From Micromonospora sp. RP3T (GTDB lineage Bacteria; Actinomycetota; Actinomycetes; Mycobacteriales; Micromonosporaceae), in NCBI RefSeq assembly GCF_003027925.1, contig NZ_PYPS01000030.1, forward strand, positions 30,824-94,823: DNA of 64,000 nt. Reading direction: 5' to 3'. Of this stretch, positions 33,581 through 41,748 are shown piece after piece. Each line of letters starts with the position of its first letter. Positions within the stretch are counted from its first letter, which is position 1. The notes beneath the pieces are model-generated. The model saw nothing but the letters and a program-made list of their open reading frames with translations, had not been told where the DNA came from and made no database searches. The position numbers and the translations under genes were made by a program.

Positions 33581-34414
33581 TCACGACTTGCCCGCGATCC
33601 ACAGGCTCGCGAAGACCAGCGCGACGATGCCGACCAGGAAGATCGCCAGACCCTCGGTCGACGGGCCGTACCGGCCCAGGTTGAAACCGCCCTGGTCCTG
33701 GTCGCTCTTCAGCGTCTCCTGGATGTAGGCGATGATGTCCGCCTTCTCCTGCGGAGTGATCTGGTTGTCGCCGAACACCGGCATGTTCTGCGGGCCGCTC
33801 AGCATGGCGGCGTAGATCTGCCGGTCGCTGGCCGGCTTGAGGCTCGGGGCGTACTTGCCGGAGGAGAGCGCCCCGCCGCCACCGCCGAACGCGTGGCACT
33901 GCGAGCAGTTGATCCGGAACAGCTCGCCACCGGTGGCCATGTTGGCGCCGTCGCGCAGGTTGCCCGAGGGCACCTGCGGGCCGCCGCCGAGCTCCTGGAT
34001 GTACTGCCCGAGCTGGCGCACCTGCTCGTCGGTGAACTGCGGAGGCTTGCGCATGGCCTGCGCCTCCTGCCGGGCCATCGGCATGCGACCGCTGCCGACC
34101 TGGAACTCGACCGAGGCCGACCCGACGCCGATCAGGCTCGGGCCCCGACCCTCGACGCCCTGGGCGTTGCGACCGTGACAGGTCACGCAGCTCACATCGA
34201 ACAGCGCCTTGCCCTCGTTACCGGCGGCGGTCAGCGGCGGGTTGTCCTGCGCCTGCACGCCCGGGGCGAAGACGGTGTAGGCGCCGCCGGCCAGCATCAG
34301 CGCGGCGGCCAGCCGGACCGCGGCACCCAGCCGGCGGCGGCCCCTGCTGCGCGCCACGGGCCGCCCGCGCAGCCGCGCGAGCAGACCGCGTCGGCGGTCG
34401 TTGTCAGAAGTCAT
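33581..34414 (-). CDS. qcrC: Dihaem cytochrome c subunit of the bc1 complex
   Basis: A 277-residue membrane-anchored cytochrome with two CxxCH haem sites, C76-H80 (CVTCH) and C170-H174 (CSQCH), each with downstream Met ligands (RMPMARQ; QNMPVF). An Arg-rich N-terminus and hydrophobic segment (about 30-45) form the export signal, and a C-terminal helix (IFLVGIVALVFASLWIA) anchors it. In actinobacteria this protein replaces both cytochrome c1 and soluble cytochrome c, linking the bc1 complex directly to the aa3 oxidase. It is 72 bp downstream of ctaE. Confidence 0.95.
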   Translation of the reverse strand: MTSDNDRRRGLLARLRGRPVARSRGRRRLGAAVRLAAALMLAGGAYTVFAPGVQAQDNPPLTAAGNEGKALFDVSCVTCHGRNAQGVEGRGPSLIGVGSASVEFQVGSGRMPMARQEAQAMRKPPQFTDEQVRQLGQYIQELGGGPQVPSGNLRDGANMATGGELFRINCSQCHAFGGGGGALSSGKYAPSLKPASDRQIYAAMLSGPQNMPVFGDNQITPQEKADIIAYIQETLKSDQDQGGFNLGRYGPSTEGLAIFLVGIVALVFASLWIAGKS

Positions 34415-34486
34415 GACCTGTGTCCTTAACCGGTTGGACCTTGTCTCAGGGGACGGAGCAGCGGCGCGGTTCGGAACGCGCCAAGA

Positions 34487-35086
34487 TCACTGAAGCCAGT
34501 AGATCATGGCGTACAGCCCGATCCACACGACGTCGACGAAGTGCCAGTAGTAGGACACCACGATCGCCGAGGTCGCCTGGGCCGGGGTGAACCGACCCAT
34601 GGTGGTGCGGACCATGAAGATGATGAAGGCGATCAGCCCGCCGGTCACGTGCAGACCGTGGAAGCCGGTGGTCAGGTAGAACATCGACCCGTAACCGTCT
34701 TCGTTGATCTTGACGCCCTCGTGCACCAGGGTCCGGTACTCGTTCGCCTGGCCGAGCACGAAGATCAGACCCATCACGAAGGTGATCGTGAACCACCGAC
34801 GCAGGGCGTGGACGTCACCCTTCTCGGCCGCGAAGACACCGAGCTGGCAGGTCACCGAGGAGAGCACGAGGATCACCGTGAAGGTGGTCGCGTACGGGAT
34901 GTTGAGGACCTCGGTGTGCTTCTCCCACTGCTCCGGCGCCGCCGCGCGGATCGAGAAGTACATCGCGAACAGCGCCGCGAAGAACATGAGTTCGCTGGAG
35001 AGCCACACGATCGTCCCGACGCTGACCATGTTCGGCCGCGTCAGGGAGTGGATCCGGCTCTTGTCAATGGCTGGGGCCGCAGTCAC
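34487..35086 (-). CDS. ctaE: Cytochrome c oxidase subunit III
   Basis: A 199-residue five-helix membrane protein of the aa3-type oxidase. Typical segments are the N-terminal PNMVSVGTIVWLSSELMFFAALFAMYF, TGFHGLHVTGGLIAF and the terminal YYWHFVDVVWIGLYAMIYWLQ. Subunit III stabilises the catalytic core and proton uptake. It is the first gene of the ctaE-qcrCAB operon, as in other actinobacteria, and is divergent from the CtaG-like gene with about 108 bp between them. Confidence 0.96.
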   Translation of the reverse strand: MTAAPAIDKSRIHSLTRPNMVSVGTIVWLSSELMFFAALFAMYFSIRAAAPEQWEKHTEVLNIPYATTFTVILVLSSVTCQLGVFAAEKGDVHALRRWFTITFVMGLIFVLGQANEYRTLVHEGVKINEDGYGSMFYLTTGFHGLHVTGGLIAFIIFMVRTTMGRFTPAQATSAIVVSYYWHFVDVVWIGLYAMIYWLQ

Positions 35087-35194
35087 GCGGTCATTATTGC
35101 CCTTGACCGGGACCGACGATCAGCGGGGTGGCAAACCGGTGCCCGCAGTGGCCCGATCGTGGTCGTCCGCTTCGCCTGACCTACCCTGAAAAGC

Positions 35195-36181
35195 GTGCTG
35201 CACGTCGATCAGATCCTCGCCGTCACCTCGGCCGCCGCACCGGCGACCCTGGCGGCGGGGGGCGAGGCCGCCCCACCGCCGTTCACCGTGGCCCGGGTGC
35301 TCACCGAGACCCGGCTGGAGAGCTGGCTCACGCTGGGCCTGCTGCTCGCCGCCGGGCTCTACCTCTACGGGGTGCACCGGTTGCGGCTGCGCGGCGACCG
35401 GTGGCCGGTGCTGCGCACCGTCGCGTTCCTCGGCCCCGGGCTCGGCGGCATCGCCGTGGTCACGGTCAGCGGCCTCGGCGCGTACGACACCGCGCTGCTC
35501 TCGGTGCACATGGTGCAGCACATGGTGCTGTCGATGATCGCGCCGATCTTCCTGGCGCTGGGCGCCCCGGTGACGCTGGCGCTGCGCACGCTGCCGGTAC
35601 GGCCCCGCAAGCGGCTGCTCGCGGTCGTGCACAGCCGGGTGGCCCGGGTCTACACCTTTCCGCTGGTGGCGTTCGCCATCTTCGTGGCGAACCCGTTCGT
35701 GCTCTACTTCACCAACCTCTACGAGTTCACGCTGCGCCACGAGTGGGCGCACGAGCTGGTGCACGCGCACTTCATCATGACCGGCTGCGTCTTCTTCTGG
35801 CCGCTGCTCGGCCTGGACCCGCTGCCCGGGCGCTGGCCGTACCCGGCCCGCGCGCTGCTCATGCTGCTCTCGGTGCCGTTCCACACCGTGCTCGGGCTCA
35901 CCATCATGCAGAGCACCACGCTGCTCGGCGGCGACTGGTACCCGTCGCTGAACCTGGCCTGGTCCGACCCGCGCAACGACCAGGTGGTCGCCGGCGGCGT
36001 CCTCTGGGCCGGCGGCGAGTTCGTCAGCGTCACCATGCTGGCCGTGCTGGTGGTGCAGTGGGTCAAACAGTCGGAGCGTGAGGCCCGCAGGGTGGACCGC
36101 GAGCTGGACCGCCAGGAGGCCCGCCAGCGCGCCACCGAGGCGAACGCCGGGGCCGGGACCGGGCCCACCGGCGGAATGTGA
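35195..36181 (+). CDS. CtaG-like (caa3_CtaG family) cytochrome oxidase assembly membrane protein
   Basis: A 328-residue protein with about seven transmembrane helices. Conserved segments of the caa3_CtaG family are seen: HMVQHMVLSMIAPIFLALGAP, NPFVLYFTNLYEFTLRHEWAHELVHAHFIMTGCVFFWPLLGLDP and FHTVLGLTIM. The clustered His residues may bind copper. The family is implicated in maturation of the oxidase, consistent with its place between ctaE and ctaC. The C-terminal ~40 residues are charged and cytoplasmic. The GTG start at 35195 has a weak ribosome site. The exact assembly role is inferred. Confidence 0.87.
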   Translation: MLHVDQILAVTSAAAPATLAAGGEAAPPPFTVARVLTETRLESWLTLGLLLAAGLYLYGVHRLRLRGDRWPVLRTVAFLGPGLGGIAVVTVSGLGAYDTALLSVHMVQHMVLSMIAPIFLALGAPVTLALRTLPVRPRKRLLAVVHSRVARVYTFPLVAFAIFVANPFVLYFTNLYEFTLRHEWAHELVHAHFIMTGCVFFWPLLGLDPLPGRWPYPARALLMLLSVPFHTVLGLTIMQSTTLLGGDWYPSLNLAWSDPRNDQVVAGGVLWAGGEFVSVTMLAVLVVQWVKQSEREARRVDRELDRQEARQRATEANAGAGTGPTGGM

Positions 36182-36228
36182 CGACCGCTACGATCAGCGG
36201 GCAGCTACGAGGTGGGAGCCACGTCACG

Positions 36229-36627
36229 ATGAGCGATCGTCTTTGCACCGTCCTGCTCTACAGCGACGACCCGAAGGTCCGGGACCGGATGCGACTCGCC
36301 GTCGGCACCCGCCCGGCGCCCGGCATCGAGATCGAGTTCGTCGAGGCGTCCGACTACGCCGGCTGCGTCCGGCTGGTCGACGACTACGAGATCGACCTGC
36401 TCCTGCTGGACGGCGAGGCGAGCCCGGGCGGCGGCATCGGCATCGCCCGGCAGATCAAGGACGACCGGGACGACGCGCCGCCGACCTGCGTGGTGCTGGC
36501 CCGCGCCGCGGACCGCTGGCTCGCCGCGTACGCCGAGGTCGACGCCACGCTGACCCACCCGCTGGACCCGGTGATCGCCGGCAGCACCGTGGCGGAGCTG
36601 CTGCGCCGCACCCACGCCGCGGCCTGA
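36229..36627 (+). CDS. Single-domain pseudo-receiver protein
   Basis: A 132-residue protein with a CheY-like pattern: acidic pair in LLYSDDPKV, a possible phospho-acceptor Asp in IDLLLLDGEA and alternating hydrophobic strands. The conserved Thr/Ser is replaced by Ala (VVLARAA) and the conserved Lys by His (ATLTHPLDP), so normal phosphorylation switching is doubtful. No output domain is present. ATG at 36229 follows GAGGTGGGAG. It lies between the CtaG-like gene and trpD on the same strand, which gives no obvious partner. Confidence 0.75.
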   Translation: MSDRLCTVLLYSDDPKVRDRMRLAVGTRPAPGIEIEFVEASDYAGCVRLVDDYEIDLLLLDGEASPGGGIGIARQIKDDRDDAPPTCVVLARAADRWLAAYAEVDATLTHPLDPVIAGSTVAELLRRTHAAA

Positions 36628-36705
36628 TCCACCCTGCGGCGCCACGGCGACGCGGCCGTGGCGCGCCCCCAACCGCTTCACTTCACGCCGCTCGGGAGGC
36701 CCGCC

Positions 36706-37752
36706 ATGGGCGAACGGACCTGGCCGCTTCTGCTCAACGCGCTGCTGCGCGGCGAGGAGCTCTCCGCCGCCGACACCGCCTGGGCGATGGGCGAGATCAT
36801 GGCCGGCTCGGCCACACCGGCGCAGATCGCCGGCTTCGCCGTGGCGCTGCGCACCAAGGGTGAGACCCCGGCCGAGCTGGGCGGCCTGGTCGAGACGATG
36901 CTGACCCGCGCCGTGCCGGTCGAGCTGCCCGAGGAGGTACGCGCCACCGCGCTCGACGTGGTGGGCACCGGCGGCGACCTCGCGCACACGGTCAACATCT
37001 CCACCATGGCGGCGCTGGTGGTCGCCGGCGCGGGCGTCCGGGTGGTCAAGCACGGCAACCGGGCCGCCTCCTCCTCCTGCGGCACCGCGGACGTGCTGGA
37101 GCAGCTCGGCGTGCCGCTCGACCTGGCGCCGGAGCAGGTGGCCCGCTGCGTCACCGAGGCCGGGATCGGCTTCTGCTTCGCCGCCCGTTTCCACCCCGGC
37201 ATGCGGCACACCGGCCCGGTCCGGCGCGAGATCGGCGTGCCCACGGCGTTCAACTTCCTCGGCCCGCTGACCAATCCGGCCCGGCCCCGCGCGGGCGCGG
37301 TGGGCTGCTTCGACCGGCGGATGGCGCCGGTGATGGCCGCCGTCTTCGCGGCCCGCGGCGACTCGGCCGTCGTGCTGCGCGGCGAGGACGGGCTGGACGA
37401 GTTCAGCACCGCCGCGCCGACCCGGGTCTGGGTGGCGCAGCAGGGCACCGTCAGGGAGTCGGTGCTGGACGCGGCGGAGCTCGGGGTGCCCCGGGCCACC
37501 CTCGCCGACCTGCGGGGCGGAGACGCCGTCCACAACGCGGACGTGGTCCGGCGGCTGCTGGCCGGCGAGACCGGCCCGGTGCGCGACTCCGTGCTGGTGA
37601 ACGCCGCCGTCGCGCTGGCCACCCAGGGCCCGCTCGACGGCGACCTGCACGAGGCGCTGCGGGCCAACCTGGACCGGGCCGCGGAGGCGGTCGACTCGGG
37701 CGCCGCCGCGAGCACGCTGGACCGCTGGCTGGAGGTCGCGCGCTCCGCCTGA
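36706..37752 (+). CDS. trpD: Anthranilate phosphoribosyltransferase
   Basis: A 348-residue enzyme that joins anthranilate to PRPP in tryptophan biosynthesis. Signatures: VVGTGGD (PRPP-binding), NISTMAALV, KHGNRAASSSCGTADVLEQLG, FHPGMRHTGPVRREIGVPTAFNFLGPLTNPARP, and the metal-binding DE in LRGEDGLDEFS. ATG at 36706 has GGGAGG upstream; the upstream GTG at 36658 has none. It is separated from other trp genes, as in M. tuberculosis, where trpD also lies beside ctaE. It follows the pseudo-receiver gene by 78 bp. Confidence 0.95.
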   Translation: MGERTWPLLLNALLRGEELSAADTAWAMGEIMAGSATPAQIAGFAVALRTKGETPAELGGLVETMLTRAVPVELPEEVRATALDVVGTGGDLAHTVNISTMAALVVAGAGVRVVKHGNRAASSSCGTADVLEQLGVPLDLAPEQVARCVTEAGIGFCFAARFHPGMRHTGPVRREIGVPTAFNFLGPLTNPARPRAGAVGCFDRRMAPVMAAVFAARGDSAVVLRGEDGLDEFSTAAPTRVWVAQQGTVRESVLDAAELGVPRATLADLRGGDAVHNADVVRRLLAGETGPVRDSVLVNAAVALATQGPLDGDLHEALRANLDRAAEAVDSGAAASTLDRWLEVARSA

Positions 37753-37871
37753 GCCGTGGCTGTCGGACCCCCGTGCCAAACTACAGGGGAGTAATTTTCC
37801 GTTTTCAGTCGATAGCTCTGTCGGTCGGTGGCGTCCCGCCCCGGCCGGCACCGGAGCGAGAGGAGACGCCC

Positions 37872-38078
37872 GTGTCGGACCGCGAGCTCTACTGCGACAT
37901 CTGTCAGGGCGTCGTGCTGTTCGAGACGCCGCACTGCGGCGACGGGCACGGCGCCGACTGCCCGGAGCTGGCCTGCACCGGCTGCGGCGCGGCGGTGCTG
38001 GTCGCCGCCGGCACGCTCCGCCCCGCGACGCGGTCCCGCCGGCGCGTGCCGCGCCCCGCCCACCGCCACGCCGCCTGA
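37872..38078 (+). CDS. Small zinc-ribbon-like protein, function unknown
   Basis: A 68-residue protein with CDIC, HCGDGH, C and CTGCG spaced like a small zinc-binding domain (YCDICQGVVLFETPHCGDGHGADCPELACTGC region), then a basic Arg/Pro/His tail. GTG at 37872 is chosen for its GAGGAGACGCCC ribosome site; an in-frame start at 37773 would add 33 residues. The upstream 119 bp contains an unusually AT-rich patch (about 37785-37815) that may be a promoter. Function is unknown; nucleic-acid contact is possible given the basic tail. Confidence 0.65.
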   Translation: MSDRELYCDICQGVVLFETPHCGDGHGADCPELACTGCGAAVLVAAGTLRPATRSRRRVPRPAHRHAA

Positions 38079-38109
38079 CCTCACCCACGGCCGCCCCGCA
38101 GCGTGGAAA

Positions 38110-38150
38110 GCCGCAGGCCCGCGGCCCCGGAGGGGGCGCGGGCCTGCGGC
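38110..38150. terminator. Strong hairpin at the zinc-ribbon gene/ctaF junction
   Basis: Positions 38110-38128 and 38132-38150 pair as a 19-bp stem with one mismatch and a three-base loop, in the gap between the convergent zinc-ribbon gene and ctaF. On the minus strand it is followed by CTTTCC. It is likely the terminator of ctaC-ctaF and perhaps of the opposing transcript. Confidence 0.7.
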
Positions 38151-38163
38151 GGAGCTGGTGCGG

Positions 38164-38592
38164 TCAGTGCTCGGCGGTGCGGCGGGTGCCCGAGTAGTAC
38201 TCGAAGAGCAGCCCGCAGGCGGCGAAGACCACCGTCACCAGGCCCAGGCCCAGCAGCCAGAACTGCCAGAACACGAGCCCCAGGCCGGCGATCGCGGCGG
38301 CCAGCGCCAGGCCGAACGGCCAGTAGCTGCCCGGGCTGAAGAAGCCGATCTCACCGGCGCCGTCGGCGATCTCGCCGTCCGCCCGGTCCTCCGGGCGCAG
38401 GTCGATCCGCCGGGAGACGAACCAGAAGAAGCCACCGCACATCGCGCAGAGCAGGAAGGAGAGCAGGAGCGCCACGGTGCCGACCCACTCGACGTGACCG
38501 CCGCTGTCGCCGTACGTCCAGGCGCCGTAGAGCACGGTCGCGCCGAGGAGGAACGTGGCGATGGTGAGGAAGATCTTCCACTCGGTCTTCAT
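38164..38592 (-). CDS. ctaF: Actinobacterial cytochrome c oxidase subunit IV
   Basis: A 142-residue membrane protein with about four helices (MKTEWKIFLTIATFLLGATVLYGAW; VALLLSFLLCAMCGGFFWFVSRR; two near the C-terminus). The FFSPGSYWPFGLALAAAI region is characteristic of the actinobacterial subunit IV of the aa3 oxidase. It lies 10 bp downstream of ctaC and is presumably cotranscribed. GAGGGG lies six bases before the ATG. The subunit is thought to stabilise the bcc-aa3 supercomplex. Confidence 0.92.
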   Translation of the reverse strand: MKTEWKIFLTIATFLLGATVLYGAWTYGDSGGHVEWVGTVALLLSFLLCAMCGGFFWFVSRRIDLRPEDRADGEIADGAGEIGFFSPGSYWPFGLALAAAIAGLGLVFWQFWLLGLGLVTVVFAACGLLFEYYSGTRRTAEH

Positions 38593-38602
38593 GCCGAACC
38601 CC

Positions 38603-39574
38603 TCAGCTTCCCGCGCCGGCCGACGCGTCGGACGGGTTGAAGTTGGCGGTGTTGCGCCGCGTGTCGAACGGCTTGGTCTCGGTGGCGTACTCGGGCTCAC
38701 CGATCGCCTTGAGCGCGTCCTGGGTCGAGTTGCCGGCCTTCTTGGCGGCCAGGAACTGGTCGAACTTCTCCGGCGAGACGACCCGCAGCTCGAAGTTCAT
38801 GAACGCGTGGTAGCTACCGCAAAGCTCGGCGCAGCGGCCGACGAACGCGCCCTCCTGGTCGATGCTGGAGACCTCGAAGGTGTTGCGGACGTTGCCCGGC
38901 ATGACGTCACGCTTGAACAGCAGCTCCGGCACCCAGAACGAGTGGATGACGTCACGGCTCTGCTCCTCGAACCGGATGGACCGGCCGCTCGGCAGCACCA
39001 GCACCGGGATGACCTCGCTGGTGCCCAGCGTCGAGGCGACCGTGTTCGCCTCCCGGCCCTGGCCGTCGCGGTAGTTGAACTGCCAGTTCCACTTGAACGC
39101 GACGACCTCGACGGTGACGTCGGGGTTCTTCGTCTCCTTGTTCACGTCGGTCTGCACGACCGCGGTGTAGTAGAAGAGCACGGAGACCACGAGGATCGGC
39201 GCGATGGTGTAGAGGAACTCCATCGGCAGGTTGTAGCGGGTCTGCACCGGCAGCTCGTTGCCGCGCTTGCGGTAGCGGACCACGCACCAGAAGATCAGGC
39301 CCCAGACGAAGACGCCGACCGCCAGCGCCGCGATGCAGGACGCGATCCACAGGTCGTACATCCGGTGCGACTCGGGCGTGATGCCACCCTGCGGCCAGCC
39401 GAAGCCGGCGAAGGTCTTGCCGACGTCACAGCCGGTGAGCGCAACCAGCAGCGCCGCTCCGCCGAGACCGAGCCCGGCGAGTCGACCAGCACCACGCCGC
39501 CGACGCCCACCGGCCCCCGGGGAAGCGCTGTGCCGTACGGCCGACGGCCGTACCTCCGAACTCCTTGCGACCAC
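38603..39574 (-). CDS. ctaC: Cytochrome c oxidase subunit II
   Basis: The 323-residue copper A subunit of the aa3 oxidase. A signal region with lipobox LTGC (near residue 48) suggests a lipoprotein, followed by two transmembrane helices (MYDLWIASCIAALAVGVFVWGLIFW; FLYTIAPILVVSVLFYYTAVV) and a periplasmic cupredoxin domain. The CuA ligands are present: His in VIHSFWVPE and the Cys-x-Glu-x-x-Cys/His/Met set in GRCAELCGSYHAFM. It receives electrons from QcrC. The GTG start at 39574 has an AGGA site nearby; a downstream in-frame GTG is possible. It is divergent from the cysteine desulfurase gene. Confidence 0.95.
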   Translation of the reverse strand: MVARSSEVRPSAVRHSASPGAGGRRRRGAGRLAGLGLGGAALLVALTGCDVGKTFAGFGWPQGGITPESHRMYDLWIASCIAALAVGVFVWGLIFWCVVRYRKRGNELPVQTRYNLPMEFLYTIAPILVVSVLFYYTAVVQTDVNKETKNPDVTVEVVAFKWNWQFNYRDGQGREANTVASTLGTSEVIPVLVLPSGRSIRFEEQSRDVIHSFWVPELLFKRDVMPGNVRNTFEVSSIDQEGAFVGRCAELCGSYHAFMNFELRVVSPEKFDQFLAAKKAGNSTQDALKAIGEPEYATETKPFDTRRNTANFNPSDASAGAGS

Positions 39575-39744
39575 CTGGTCCTGCCTCCCTAGCGCGCCGC
39601 GGCGGTTGTTTTCCTGACACCGACGGCAAAGGCGTCACCGACGGTCGCAGATTACTCGACCATGGCGGGCCAGGCGGTCTTGGGGTCACTGTCCGCCCCC
39701 TTCGGGGAGATCGTGGGCGGACCCGGGCGATAGCGTGAAGGACC

Positions 39745-40896
39745 ATGAGCGCCTCCCCCGTCTACCTGGACGCCGCCTCCGCCGTCCCGCTCCACCCGGT
39801 CGCGCGGCAGGCGCTGCTGGCCGCCCTGGACGACGGCTGGGCCGACCCGGCCCGGCTCTACGCGCCGGCCCGCCGGGCCCGCCAACTCCTCGACGCCGCC
39901 CGGGAGGCCGCCGCGCAGACGCTCGGCGTCCGCGCCGACGAACTCTCCTTCACCCCCAGCGGTACGGCCGCCGCGCACGCCGCCGTGCTGGGCGGACTGG
40001 CCGGTCGACGCCGGGCCGGTACGACGCTGGCGCACTCGGCGATCGAACACTCGGCGGTCCTGCACGCGGCCCAACGACACACCGCCGGCGGGGGCGGCGC
40101 GGTCTCCGTACCCGTGGACCGGCTCGGCCGGCTGGACCTGGACGCCTGGGCGACGGCGGTGACCGCCCCCGGTGTGGCGCTGGCCGCGCTGATCGGGGCC
40201 AGTCACGAGGTCGGCACCGTGCAGCCGGTGCCGGCCGCGGCCGAGGTGTGCGCCGGGGCGGGCGTCCCGCTGTACGTGGACGCGGCCCAACTGGTCGGGC
40301 GGGCGCCGCTGCCGGCGGGCTGGTCGGTGCTGACCGCCAGCGCGCACAAGTGGGGCGGGCCACCCGGCGTCGGGCTGCTGGTGGTGCGCAAGGGCACCCG
40401 GTGGGAGTCGCCGTACCCGGCCGACGAGCGGGAGTCGGGACGTACCCCGGGGGTGGTGAACCTGCCGGCGGTGGTGGCCGCGGCGGCGAGCCTGCGCGCG
40501 GCGGTGGCCGACGCGGCGGCCGAGGCGGCCCGGCTGGCGCCGCTGGTGGACCGGATCCGGGCCCGGGTGGCGGCGGAGGTGCCGGACGTGGAGGTGGTCG
40601 GCGACCCGGTGGACCGACTCCCCCACCTGGTGACGTTCTCCTGCCTGTACGTGGACGGCGAGGCGCTGCTGCACGCGCTGGACCGGCGCGGCTTCGCGGT
40701 CTCCTCCGGCTCGTCCTGCACCGCGTCCACGCTGCGCCCGTCGCACGTGCTGGAGGCGATGGGGGTGCTGTCGCACGGCAACGTGCGGGTGTCGCTGCAC
40801 CGGGAGACCACCGAGGCGGACGTGGAGCGGTTCCTGGCCGAGCTGCCCGGCATCGTCGCCGACCTGCGCGCCGAGGCGGGGGTGACCGGCCTGTGA
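39745..40896 (+). CDS. Cysteine desulfurase (class V aminotransferase fold)
   Basis: A 383-residue PLP enzyme that removes sulfur from cysteine and holds it as a persulfide. The PLP Lys lies in TASAHKWGGPPGVG, PLP-contacting His in GASHEVGT, and the catalytic loop Cys in SSGSSCTASTLRPSHVLEAMG. The loop type resembles IscS-like enzymes. It overlaps the TusA gene by GTGA, so the desulfurase probably passes sulfur to TusA. It is divergent from ctaC, upstream of genes needing Fe-S clusters (ErpA, NadA), but a direct link is inference only. Confidence 0.92.
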   Translation: MSASPVYLDAASAVPLHPVARQALLAALDDGWADPARLYAPARRARQLLDAAREAAAQTLGVRADELSFTPSGTAAAHAAVLGGLAGRRRAGTTLAHSAIEHSAVLHAAQRHTAGGGGAVSVPVDRLGRLDLDAWATAVTAPGVALAALIGASHEVGTVQPVPAAAEVCAGAGVPLYVDAAQLVGRAPLPAGWSVLTASAHKWGGPPGVGLLVVRKGTRWESPYPADERESGRTPGVVNLPAVVAAAASLRAAVADAAAEAARLAPLVDRIRARVAAEVPDVEVVGDPVDRLPHLVTFSCLYVDGEALLHALDRRGFAVSSGSSCTASTLRPSHVLEAMGVLSHGNVRVSLHRETTEADVERFLAELPGIVADLRAEAGVTGL

Positions 40897-41144
40897 ACCC
40901 CGCGAACGAGCCGGACGAGGTGCTCGACTGTCGGGGCCAGCGCTGCCCCCTGCCGGTGATCAACCTGGCCCGCCGGCTGCCCGACCTGCCGACCGGGTCG
41001 GTGGTCCGGGTGCTGGCCGACGACCCGGCGGCGGCCGTGGACATCCCGGCCTTCTGCCGGATGCGCGGCCACGAGTTCCTCGCCGCCCACCCCGACGCCG
41101 GCCCCGCCTACGACATCCGGGCGCAAGGAAGGGCCCCTTCTTAA
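40893..41144 (+). CDS. tusA: TusA-family sulfur carrier protein
   Basis: An 83-residue protein with the TusA signature DCRGQRCPLPVINLARRL, whose Cys in the CP motif carries the sulfur; the late DDPAAAVDIPAFCRMRGHE also fits. It should accept persulfide sulfur from the desulfurase encoded upstream, for tRNA thiolation or molybdenum-cofactor-type pathways. The GTG start overlaps the desulfurase stop. Its last seven codons and stop (residues QGRAPS onward) lie inside a dispersed 60-bp repeat element, so the natural C-terminus may have been altered by insertion of that element. Confidence 0.88.
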   Translation: MNPANEPDEVLDCRGQRCPLPVINLARRLPDLPTGSVVRVLADDPAAAVDIPAFCRMRGHEFLAAHPDAGPAYDIRAQGRAPS

Positions 41145-41180
41145 CGCCTGCGGTAGAGAAAGGGGCCCCGGTTAACGGGG
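41121..41180. repeat. 60-bp dispersed intergenic element, copy A
   Basis: Positions 41121-41180 match the reverse complement of 48032-48091 without gaps in 49 of 60 positions. The element has two direct units, each with a palindromic GGGGCCCC-type core next to TTAACG. Copy A begins inside tusA, supplies its stop (TAA at 41142-41144) and lies at the junction with the convergent kinase gene. Such position suggests a terminator-like role. No coding potential of its own. Confidence 0.85.
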
Positions 41181-41184
41181 ATGC

Positions 41185-41748
41185 TCAGGTCAGGTAGGCG
41201 AGGATGCCGGGCAGGGGGTCGGCCGCCACGGCGGTGTCGACCACCAGGCGGGGACCGATCAGCGGCTCGTACTCGGCGCGGCGTACCAGCGTCTGCTCCC
41301 AGGTCGCGGGCGTCTGCCCGTCGGCCGGCCGGGCCTCGACCCGACGCCGGTGCTCCGCCTCGTCGCCGCAGTGCACCTCGATCACCCGCAGCGGGACGCC
41401 GGCCCGTTCGGCCAGGTCGTGCCAGAGGCCGCGGGCGGAGGCGACCGGGTTCACCGCGTCGATCACCACGCTCAGCCCGAGGCCGAGCTGCACCTCGGCG
41501 AGCCCGGCGACCGCGCCGTACGCGGCCATTCCGGGCACGTCGCCGACCAGTCCGTAGTGGCCCAGGGCCCGCTCGACCGGGTCGACCGGCAGGACCGGGG
41601 CGCGCAGCGCGGCGCCGACCCGGACGGCGAGCGTGCTCTTGCCCACGCCGGGCAGCCCGGCGAAGGCGACAAGCACCGGCCCTTCGCCCGAGCCGGGGCG
41701 GACCGCCGCCGGGCCCACCCCGCCGGTCGGGCCGGCCGGGCCGCTCAC
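41185..41748 (-). CDS. P-loop ATP-binding kinase-like protein
   Basis: A 187-residue P-loop protein with Walker A GLPGVGKST near the N-terminus, a VVIDAVNPVASARGLWHDLAE stretch resembling the LID-side region of small-molecule kinases, and a late EYEPL segment. The layout is that of zeta-toxin/AAA_33-type kinases that phosphorylate small hydroxylated compounds. Its GTG overlaps the adenosine-kinase stop (GTGA), so the two are probably coupled, suggesting a nucleoside or sugar substrate; this is inference. It ends next to the 60-bp repeat. Confidence 0.8.
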   Translation of the reverse strand: MSGPAGPTGGVGPAAVRPGSGEGPVLVAFAGLPGVGKSTLAVRVGAALRAPVLPVDPVERALGHYGLVGDVPGMAAYGAVAGLAEVQLGLGLSVVIDAVNPVASARGLWHDLAERAGVPLRVIEVHCGDEAEHRRRVEARPADGQTPATWEQTLVRRAEYEPLIGPRLVVDTAVAADPLPGILAYLT

